A stretch of 64,000 nt of DNA from Eunapius fragilis (Eukaryota; Porifera; Demospongiae; Spongillida; Spongillidae), in NCBI GenBank assembly GCA_963681505.1, contig OY811983.1:3561615-3625614 (forward strand). Direction: 5' to 3'. Positions 39,201 to 51,200 of this stretch are shown piece by piece. The notes beneath the pieces were generated by a model. It did not search any database. It was not told the origin of the DNA and saw only the letters and a list, made by a program, of their open reading frames with translations. The position numbers were made by a program, and so were the translations under genes. Numbering within the stretch: the stretch's first letter is position 1; each line of letters starts with the position of its first letter.

Positions 39201-42200
39201 ATAAGCTTTGCATTTTGATGAAATGAACAAACACAAACTGAATGTGTGCCACTGGAACCTGCTAAGACAATTTCCCTTGGCGAAGGTATAAAAACCAACT
39301 TTTATACCTGGGTGTGTCTTAAATTGTTCGTACATTTATTTTAGATTGCAGAATAGCAACCGTTTCTGGCAGTGTTCTCGTTTACCCTCTGCAGTCATAA
39401 CTGATAGATAGCCCTTTCTTCCAGGCATTACTTGGCTGATGTTGTCGCTAAAATAAAAAGCGTTAATAAGGTCCTCAATCGCACCAGGAAGGCACCTGCC
39501 ATGTTTTAGATTGGACGTTGAAAGTAAGGTAAGCTGCCATATTAGAACGAGTTTTAAAAACAACTGTATAAGTCAAACGCATCGTCTGGAGGTCATTTTA
39601 ACACCAGAAAGTGTCTCTACTGATGGATGCGCACCATACCATCGTTTTCAAAGTTTTTTTCAACACCTATTTTGCATATCCACTCTCGCCTCCGAGGAGG
39701 GGTGGTTACGTGGTGTGCCAAATTAGAACGTGGTGTGTCATAGCTTTAGTAGTACTTCCAATCCAACAGACAACCACCAAGCTGTCAACATATACAGGTA
39801 CATCCTAGATGAAGGTCTAAATGCAAAACACAACACTGGCACTCCCCTGCCTGTAGCAGGTCATTTTCTGTTCATTCAAGGGGGAATCAATCAAAATAAG
39901 CCCTGCATTGCAAGAGATCGCAAGAGCCTTCCTTTTTCCATTCAAAACTCACGATGCATACCTTATAAGCGTAGACTTTTGTTATAGGTTGTTAGACGTA
40001 AGCGACACTTCAAGCCAAAGTGAGGCTTCTAGGCCTCCATTGAAAACGACCGGAAGTGAGTACAAAATAAGCCCTAACTGGCCCGGGCGACACTGGCATC
40101 GCTAAGTTATGGTTACTTCACAAACATACACAAACAAGAATGAGGTTCAAACCAAAAACTCTTCCACAGCCTCTTAGGTATCGCCAGAATTCATCCAAAC
40201 AAAGCTTGTTTACCTGTACTTAGTTAAATCGTTTCAATAGTTATTAATCGACAATATTGGAAGTCATTAGCTTTGGCGATCGGATTCTGCTAAAGTCACA
40301 ATACGAGATACTGGTGGAAAGTCTTGAGCCTGCAAATGTTATAGTTGCACATTCATCAAACGCATGTAGCAAAAGAAAGAAATCACTACAGTGACAGCAG
40401 AGGATAGCCATGGCGCAGGATAATGAAGGGACCCAATGGGATGGGAAACAGCAGTTGCATTGTTTTCGGCTAAGCTCATACAATACGGTGTATGGACGCC
40501 AAGAAGCTTAAGTTGCACTAACAGTTATTTGTGAAAACAAATTAATCGCTTAGGGGCATAGTGCGTAAAGGGTATTATCAAATGTGGTTATTTCTCTGCG
40601 GTTATTCGAACCCGAAGCGACCAACTGTTAGGTAATAGAGTATGGCACACCAGGATCCAAATACAGCGCCACGGCGCCCCATTTTCGAAGATGGCGTCGA
40701 CCCGAGAGGGACGAACCAATTAAACTTTCAATGAAGAGTGTCGGGAGGGAAGGACGGGTGCAATTTGAGTGCGGATTCAGAGAGAGGGGGTGAAAAGTTG
40801 AAGGGTGTAGCGGGCCTTCGGCCCCCCTTCCTACCCAAAGCCCTAATTTTTCTCCCTCACTCTCGCAGTCCTCCAGACTGCTGGTTACAGACAGTCAAGT
40901 CAGAATTTGCATCTTTTCATAGTAGTAGTTTTGTATTTTTCCTTAAGTTGTGCAATGATCTCACTATCTGCATCACCGTAAGAATCATAGCTAACTCCTA
41001 GCTTTTCAGAGAGTGCCTCTACAACTTTTCTGATTATATTTATATTCTGACCATATGAAATCCTAACCCTTTACATCTGGCGCTTGGATAAAGGTGACAC
41101 CCCAAAAGAAGCAAGTCCTGCATTTTCAACTTTACTGGTATTGCTATCAGTTAGAAACTGGTTTAGTGTTAGGAACTAGTTTTAGGTTGTCAAACCAATT
41201 TGGTTTGGAGTCAGACAGGTTTTGCCTATTTGCTATAAATAGGTTATGCTGTATCAGTGATCCCCCTCTTCCAACCAATTATACTTGCGCTATCTGGGAC
41301 TCAACTGGTTCATATTCGCGTGCGGCGCCAGCTACAGTCTGGATACTACATTTGGCGACGAGGGTAAACCGGAGTCTTCAGGCGTCCCAGCTGTCCGGAG
41401 AGAGGAGGGCACAGGACCCCAGCTAAATCCAGTATGGTGGTTCACGGCAAGGTGGGTCAATTCAATGAAGATATAGAGGACTGGACGGCCTACTGCGAAC
41501 GGGTGGTCCAGTACTTCACCGCTAACGACATTGAGGCCGATGAGAAGCGTCGTGCTGTGCTACTCAGCGTCTGCGGCGCCCACATCTATCAATTGGTTCG
41601 TAGCCTAGTGTCTCCTGGAAAGCCGACGGACAAGAGTTTAGTGTGTGCGTGTATCCTGTTAGTGACTTTTGTCGCTAGCAACATGCTGTCCGAAGTTGAG
41701 CACTGCTCTACTCTCAAGCGATTACTTCAAACAAACTGCAGCTATCACAAAATAAAAAGTGTATAAAATGGCATCGACATCAGGAAAGATTGAATGGAAC
41801 TACGACAAAATAGAAACATTCATTGAGCTGTACGAACAAAGGCCGTGTCTATACGATACCGATACCAAACAAAAAGAATATCACAACTCCATGATAACTG
41901 CGACACTAATACCAAGATTTAACCCATTTCGATTTTTTCCACTGTCTTCGCTTTCTTCTCATCAAAATAGTTACCACTACAGTGCAAGCTCCAACAATTT
42001 CAGCTATTTGTGTAGGTTTAATAATCAGTATCGGATCATAACTGGTTAAGGTTGCTGGCGACTAGTCGGCCATTGTGCCCCACCCTACAAAAACTGTAGC
42101 GATATTGATGGTGACTAGTTGCCAGCAATATCGCCTAGTGTGTGCTGGGCCTTAGATTTCTATGAATAACATTATTTTCCACTATAGCGGGGTAGCACTA

Positions 42201-45200
42201 TACATGTACATGTAAGCATGCAGATCAGAAAGCCCCTCCAGACACAAGTCAGTCTCTGGCCACTTAAATCTGTTCACTCCAAAAACAACTATGTAAACAT
42301 GTTATTTTTGTGCCACCTCAAATCAATTACACTGCACAAAACTAACAAGTTTACATAGTTTTTTTTACAGAGTACTCACTTATTGTGGAACAGATTTACA
42401 TTAGCTGATTGACTCTCTTGAACCAGGACTGTACAGATCCTTTTTTCTGTTATCTACATGTAGATCTGATTTAAACTTACTGGTTCTACACCAATATAAA
42501 TGCATGCCTGACAAATCTGACTATTATCCACCCAAATCTAATATTGGTTCTGCCAAATGGCTGATCAAAATTAAAGTCCTTATTATGAGCACTGCATAGC
42601 GTAATAACGTAGTACACTAATTACTGTATGTACCTAGCGTATCACTGTAGGAAGACTACTCTACAGTGGGAAACGTTTTTCTGACTGGTACTGTATTTCA
42701 TCCACCCATAATAAGAACTGGATCAGATTGCATTGTCTTTATTTTTTTCAACACTACAGCAATGATTCCTTATACCAAAGTTGTGTTATTGCACAGCCCA
42801 GCATTTTTATACATGTACATGTACCATTTTTTTTTTAATAAGAAGTTAAAAGAAGCGCTCTCTATCCTTTACTCCTTGGTGCATAAATAAAGAAACATCA
42901 TATGTGGCACGACAATCAAACAGTGTACAGTACTCATTCATCTAACGTAAATATTTAATACATTTACCACTTCCTCTCTTTGGCTGGTATTTTCAAAAGC
43001 AACCGGAGGGCTTCCACTATCTCCATCGTTATGTACCAAAACTAAATCAGAATGTTCAGATCGACTACTTCCCTAAATAAAAAGAATGACAACCTCAATT
43101 ACACATCGCCACTCTGTAGAATTGAATGTAGACCAGTAAACTTATCATAAAATTAACCATTATTCAAACTGGAACTTCTACAATGAGATCTGATCAGCAA
43201 CCCATTTTAAATCACTGCAACAAAACAATGCATACAAATTCGGTAGCAGGTTTTGGAATTGTAATCCTTGATGGTTCTACATACAGTATATGTATGTGCC
43301 TACAATGAGATCTGATCAGCAACCCATTTCAAATCACTGCAACAAAACAATGCATACAAATTCGGTTGCAGGTTTTGGAATTTTAATCCTTGATGGTTCT
43401 ACATATATGTATGTGCAACAACCATTGACAATAAAAGTAGCCAGGGATGTATGCAATACTTGCACCTTGAGCTCGCAACCTGCATGATCGGCCTACATGT
43501 ATTTATTGATCGTAATTCTGTCACAGGGAGAGGGATTGGATATTCAGTGGTCTATAAAGTACATATACTGCAATACTTGTGTGCCAACAAATCTTATGGA
43601 TTTTGATCAATTTTTATAACATGCGCAATGAATTACACATTGCAATGCAAAGATAACCAAACATGATAATGTAATTCGCCAGTTACTATGTACACACATG
43701 CATATAGTGTAGTAGCATTGTGTTCCAAATGGCAGAACACTGTTATTTTATGTTGCATGCTATCCCCACAATGCCATACATGGTAATTAATTATGCATGA
43801 TACACATGAAGCATACAGTAATTTTTAAATCATCATCTTTCAGTGCATAAATTATTTCAGCACCAAACGCTTTGATCGCTGGATGTGAAAAACAATACCT
43901 AATCTTGCATTGTTTGTAAAGAATGAAGGTCAATAACTACTACTTTCAAAGCAATAAATAGCAGTGTTACAGACAACAGTATTCTCCCTGCTAACTGGAG
44001 ACACTACACATACACTCCCAATAGCGTGGGGTCATAACATCACAACAAGCATGCAGATACACATGCACAGTTACACAACATAGAACTAGCTACATTTGTT
44101 ACTTGCAAGTATCACTTGCAGCACATTTTCTAACAGCAGACACAGCTAGGGAGTTTCCAACACAATTCCTATGACAGAATCACCATGATCAATAAATGGG
44201 CCCATCATGCAGATCAAGAATTCAAGAGGAATAAGCCCTATGATTGCATCATCCCATATCATACCATGATATTATCTGGCCTCATATGACACTCAATGGT
44301 ACATGAGGTAGAGTGAAGTGCCAAATGAGTGTGATATACCAGGTAGCTTTGTACAAATGCTTCTCACAGACTGATGCTTCTCTCCCACTGTTTGGACTGG
44401 TGGTCATTCCTATGTGAGTTATTTTATTAGTCTCAGCTGCATGGGCGTACATTTTGGCAAGGGCAATGTTTCCATCCCATTGCATACCTGCAAACGTTCT
44501 CAGCTACATCATATGTTAATGGTCAAAAGGTGTGCACCCATAGGTACCATCAAAGATTGCAATCCAAAACCTGGCAGCAGATTACTGTTACAACAGTGCA
44601 TGTATTTAGGTGGAGGGTACTCAAAATGCAAAGCAAGCGTTTCTTGCACCAATTTAAGGCCACGCACAGCTTCTAATATAGAGTTATAGTATTTAACTGG
44701 GACATACCTGATCATATGAATCTTGACTATTGGAAACAGAACGTTTTTCTTGCATTCCAGTAGGGAAGTTTCCTTGAACAGTTTCACAGTCACTTTCAAC
44801 TCGAGGGCTATATGCTGACATGTCTTTGTGCTGAAGAAATGTTACTAAATGTTACTAATTGAACATACATGTACAAAAGTCAGAAATAGCATGCAGGTTT
44901 CACCGATAAATACATGCAACATAGAGATAGTGTTGAATACAATGCATGCATAGTGTGTGGCTATATACAGTTTGGTTCATCATACTGACTACTGTACATA
45001 CCAGCAACTGTTCATGTTACCATTTGCATTACAGTTACCCATTGAATTAGCTGACTGACTAGTAATGTGTACATGTATATGTACATAGACAAACTCAATT
45101 AACTTACACAGTCAATTACTATATGTACATATATGATATACATACAATGCACATACCTTCCTTTTTTTACACTTAGACCAAAATAAATAAATATCTATAT

Positions 45201-48200
45201 ATATAGTTGCATTGAAATGAACACTTCAGGAAAATAATAAAACCACATCAGTGAGGAAAATGAGGGAGGCCAGCTCCATCATCGATGTCATGTCCACTTC
45301 TCCATTTTACCCTGGATCCACGCAAGCAAAGGTTTGTTGTACCATAATTCCTTGATTACAAGCAGCAGCTTCTATTCAGGACACAATTGTACCCGCATTA
45401 AAAATTTTAACTGATACTTTGACTTGCTATAGTTGTGTAGTAGCATTTGAAAGTCAATATTGATTACAGCTCACTATTCTGCTATCATTACACTATGCAA
45501 AAGAATTTTTCTGCCTGTTTCATGATGAATCCATCGGCACTAACAACGTAATGAACAGACCCGAGTCAGGAGCCAATCGGAACATGAGTTGAGAGAAAAG
45601 GTGCGCTGAGTTTTGCTTACATCAATAGCGCAACTACCCTACGACAGTGTTACATTTTTTTACACATTGTTGTCGCATTAGGATCCCTAGTAATGAATTT
45701 TAACACGATAGTGGTCTTGGAGATCACAAGGGAAGGCATTTTTATTAAAATTAATATGAGGTACATGAATAATGCGTCACGCAATCTACTCGTGTATCCT
45801 CGTTCCCCCCAAGTACAAGTTAAGCCCCCCTCCCTTGTTCCCCAGCTTATAAAGATATTATGTAAATATTTAATGGCTGATGAGATAAGTCGACTAAAGG
45901 GTTGGTGCATTGCAATAGACACCTGTAGAAGACTGATGCCCAGCACGACTGCAAATGTTAGCGGCTTTAAAGTTATAATCGATAGGTAGGCACACAACTG
46001 CTTCAGAATCACATAACCGGCATGGCAAACTGTGTTAGTGGCTCTACTCTCTAGAATAGGATTTTATACATGGCAAGCAAGCCCCTCCCCCTGCCCTTAA
46101 TTCTTTTCAGCCCCTCCACATTTTATAACCATCAACTATACATGGAGTTATGCACCCACGTACTATACACAGACCTAGTACCCGTTTCGCAGTATCGACT
46201 TCTTCATGGCTAAGTGCAAGTCGTATGATTTAATTTTCAAATTGAAGGTGATTTTGCAGGCTGAATGCGAAGGAAATAGGATTGTGGCACGCTACTTGCA
46301 CATAGATGAGAAGCAAATACGGCAGTGGAGGAAGCAGAAATGTTGCATGCTGAAAGAAATATACGATTGTTGTAGCAGGAAGAAATGGAAAAGGTTACGT
46401 GGAGGTCAAAAGGCTCCGCATTACAATGTAGAAAGTAAACTTGCTGATTGGGTCATTGTGCAGAGAGAGAAACATCTACGGGTCACATGACAATCAATAG
46501 CGTCACAGGGAAAAGAGATGATACAGGATCCAGATTTTAAAGCCAGTAGAGGCCGGATCAATTGTTTCATGCGTGGTTGGGGTTTAACCATATGCAGGAA
46601 AACAACTGTTGGACAACATTTGCTCCGGGATGTCTGCAGTAAAGTGTTTGACTTCGTACAGTATTGTGCAGAACAATGCAGGTTAAACATACTGTCCCCT
46701 GCTGCAATAGCCAACATGGATGAAACTGCAATTTGGGCAGACATGCCTGGAAACACAACTGTAGAAAAAATTGGAGCAACAAGTGTTTCTTTACTGACTA
46801 CAGTGCCGGCTCGCTAGAGTGGAAAGTAACACCTCGCTACAGTGGAAAATAAGGATCATTCATAGTTTTCTCTGCACCCTATAATTGCGTTAGCGGGTAA
46901 CTGCAGTGGCAACACTGCGTAAACTATCACCTGTTGATTGCGGTAGATAGAAGTGTCTCGAAAACGAGCGTCAACATGTATGACGCAATCGTTCATTTCC
47001 GCCCTGCAGTACATATTTAACGCGCGTCAACATTCAAGACGCAATCGTTCATTTCCACCCTGCCTACCTTATACCATCATGCATCTGCACCATGCATGTC
47101 GATGGAAATGGTCATTTGGTGTGACAAATGTGTATGGTAACATACAAATTGTAGCTGCAGCATTACATGTCAAAAATGGGGTATCACAAACTGCTTTATA
47201 TTTAGGACAGCTTTGCCAACCATTCATACAGAACACAGATCAATTGCGTTTAGGTCACTGGCTCATTGAGGCAGATGGACGTTGCGGACAAATGTCTGTG
47301 AAGTACGATCAGGTTAGGCTGGCTGCCACGGGAATCTAAGCTACATGCAATGCTGCTTCTTTGCATGTATAGGAACCATACACAATGCCCCTGCATAGCT
47401 CTACATGTACATCGAATAATCTAAAACAGTGCGGTATACGTCATGTGCAAAGAGTATATTGTATCATAGGCATTCATGCACGATTGTAAGTCACAAGGGC
47501 TATTGCTTACTTACCCCCATCCTAGCTGTAACCAAGCCCTTATGCCCCTTTCACACATACGATTCTAAATTAAGTGAGGCCACCATGCCTGTATACTTTC
47601 TGCCAATATAAATTCACACGGATATAAAGGTGCTCATTCATTAGAAATCGTGGTCGCTAGTGTTCCGATTTCTAAGCACTGAACTAAGTTCCCACGAAGC
47701 ATGTGATAGAGGGCTGCTTGTTTCTACCATGCAGTAAGAAGATGCATGTTGCTACCTTGCACATCTGATCCAATAAGCAATGCTATCTATCGTATATCGT
47801 AATATTTCACCCGCGGTAACTCACCGTAAGTGTACTTTTGTTCATAACAATCAGGTTTACAGGTAGCAGTACACATACTGCTTGAGCGTATCAGTGAACC
47901 TGCATCTTTATATAAGCTGTGCACGTAGGGTTGCAAGGGCCATGCACGCTATAATTATTTTGTGGAAGGACGCGTGTATTTAGAACATGTATGTACGATG
48001 AAAGGTAAATTTGCTACATGTATATACACCAATAAAGAAGTTGGAAGTCAGGTTATTTTTGTTTCAGTATATCCTTGATCTTGATAAACAATATTCGTGC
48101 AGTATCCATCACCTCAGTATCACACTTCATACCTATAGTGTGCAAGTCACGGGTCAGAGCCAAAGCTTGCTTCAGCATCGCTTCTCGTTCAGGTGATGGA

Positions 48201-51200
48201 ATCTGTGACTCCACCACTTCTTCTTCAAGTGTTTCTTCTTCCCATTCGAGTGGACTGACATCATTACTGATTGAGCATGGGCTTCATTCCACCATGCACA
48301 ATCTCCTTCATTCCCAACTTATCCACCATGTCAGCAACACTAGGCTCTGATAGATGCAATGTGGAGAGCATACTGCACATATTTGTGATGACATCGGCCT
48401 CAACACTGGTTTTGTACTCAATGCTACTTGTTGCCACATCAGCTGCATCAGATGCAGAAATGCATTGGGCACGTTGCCAGCATGCTGCAATTGTGGAGGG
48501 TGAAATGTTATTCCAAGCTTCCTTCACAAGCTCAGTAGCATCAGAGACGTGCGGAGGACATCCATACGTGAGACCCACACAGCCCTGTGGAAGATCTTTG
48601 GCCAATAACTGTAGATTAGTGAAGGATGGGGCTGTGCTTACCAGCCGGCCAAGGAGCTTAGCTTTGTAGAAAGCTTTTAACGTGGCTATGATCCCTTGAT
48701 CAAGGGGCTGATAAATGGAGGTAACAATGGGTGGAAACATTATAACACGCACCTGTCCAAGGGGGTCTGTACAGTTCAGATCATGTCCGGAGAATCCATC
48801 AATGAGTAGAACAACAGGATCTGATGTCCATGAGCGAATTTGCTTCAAAAAGATATCCCACCATTGACCATAAGTTACCTTGTCAGTCCATGCATTCTTT
48901 TGATGAAGGTAAGGAACACGTGGCGGATTGTCCTTAAAACACCGGGGCTTTTTGGCAGAGCCAATTATGACTGGAGATATCTTCAGTGTTCCTGTTGCAT
49001 TAGTGCACAGCATCAATGTTAAACGTTCCTTAGCGTGCATACTTTTACAGCCTCTTCCTCTAACTCTTATATCCCCTTCAGTACTCATCAGGTATGACCT
49101 ACATGTACTGGGTATTGCCCGAAAAAATAATGCAGTCTCATCCATATTAAAGATGTTTTGTACTTTGTACCCCCCTACCGAGATAGTTGCTCTGAGTTCC
49201 TCTATGGCCTTTTCTGCTTCTTCAAGATTTACGTCGCTAGCTTCACCATGTAGTCGTACTGATTTGCCAATGTTATATCTCCAACGCCAGTTATATACCC
49301 AGCCATCAGAAGCCTTAAAATTACTGATACCTCGCAATTTTGCTTCAAATAAGGCACGTGCTTTCAGAAGAGACTTTGAAACGGGAAGTGGCTTGCGTTG
49401 ACCTCGAATCGAACAAAACCATTCAAAAACGGACTGGTCGATTTCTTTATGTTTCGCTTTGTTGCACAATACTTTAGCATGGACGGAAGCATGTACGCCA
49501 CGTTTCGGAAGACTTTCCCTTTGTTTGTACAAATTGTACATCTGAGATTTCCCTATACCAAAATCCGCTGCAACCTTCGCAATGGAAGTACCTGACCTCA
49601 CTTGTTGTATAGCTTTGTATTTATCCTCTAAACACAAATACTTTCGTGGTTTATTAGCACTAGGCCTAGTAGTTCGCGCCATCAGTTCTTTGTTTATATA
49701 AAGCGCATGTGCTAAATCATAATATTCTAAACAAAGAGCATGTGTTTGAATAAGTCGATGAGAATGGTTTTTGTACATTCAAACCGTCTTTCAACGTGAA
49801 TATAGCATACTTCGAATCGCTACAGGATGGCAAGAGATGTACTGGAGTATATATACGTAAGTGATTTATACATCAGATGTGCAAGGCAGCAACATGCATG
49901 TTCTTACTGCATGGTAGAAACAAGCAGCCCTCTATCACATGCTTCGTGGGAACTTAGTTCAGTGCTTAGAAATCGGAACACTAGCGACCACGATTTCTAA
50001 TGAATGAGCACCTTTATATCCGTGTGAATTTATATTGGCAGAAAGTATACAGGCATGGTGGCCTCACTTAATTTGGAATCGTATGTGTGAAAGGGGCATA
50101 AGGGCTTGGTTACAGCTAGGATGGGGGTAAGTAAGCAATAGCCCTTGTGACTTACAATCGTGCATGAATGCCTATGATACAATATACTCTTTGCACATGA
50201 CGTATACCGCACTGTTTTAGATTATTCGATGTACATGTAGAGCTATGCAGGGGCATTGTGTATGGTTCCTATACATGCAAAGAAGCAGCATTGCATGTAG
50301 CTTAGATTCCCGTGGCAGCCAGCCTAACCTGATCGTACTTCACAGACATTTGTCCGCAACGTCCATCTGCCTCAATGAGCCAGTGACCTAAACGCAATTG
50401 ATCTGTGTTCTGTATGAATGGTTGGCAAAGCTGTCCTAAATATAAAGCAGTTTGTGATACCCCATTTTTGACATGTAATGCTGCAGCTACAATTTGTATG
50501 TTACCATACACATTTGTCACACCAAATGACCATTTCCATCGACATGCATGGTGCAGATGCATGATGGTATAAGGTAGGCAGGGTGGAAATGAACGATTGC
50601 GTCTTGAATGTTGACGCGCGTTAAATATGTACTGCAGGGCGGAAATGAACGATTGCGTCATACATGTTGACGCTCGTTTTCGAGACACTTCTATCTACCG
50701 CAATCAACAGGTGATAGTTTACGCAGTGTTGCCACTGCAGTTACCCGCTAACGCAATTATAGGGTGCAGAGAAAACTATGAATGATCCTTATTTTCCACT
50801 GTAGCGAGGTGTTACTTTCCACTCTAGCGAGCCGGCACTGTACAGGTAATGAAAAATAATGCATCGCTGTCTGCTTAAGTGCATTAGCCAGTGGGGAAAA
50901 ACTTAAACCATTCATTGTTTTTAAGGGGAAAAGATACCCCAATGAGCTTAATAATATCCAAGGTGCCATCATTTTGCTATCTCCAAATGGTTGAACGAAA
51001 CTTTGACTGCTGAATGGGTTAAGCAGATATGGGGACCACCACAAATCAAGAAGTGAATGCTGGTTTGGGATAGTTATAAATGCCACATTTCTGCATCTAT
51101 GAAGAAAGCAGTGCAAAACACAAATACAAATTATGGCTGTAGTTCCTGGGGGCTGCCCCAAACTGGTCCAGCCAGCCGATGTGAGCTGGAATGCCCCTTC

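Noticed and set aside
41434-41766. Host gene with a gag-like domain
   Set aside because: The protein matches gypsy gag only for about 70 residues, then stops at another element. Domesticated gag genes would have a complete frame.
46953-47611. Two open frames repeated identically at 50030-50688 as a duplicated gene
   Set aside because: They lie inside the inverted terminal arms of the Tigger element and have no known domain. The identity reflects the repeat arms.
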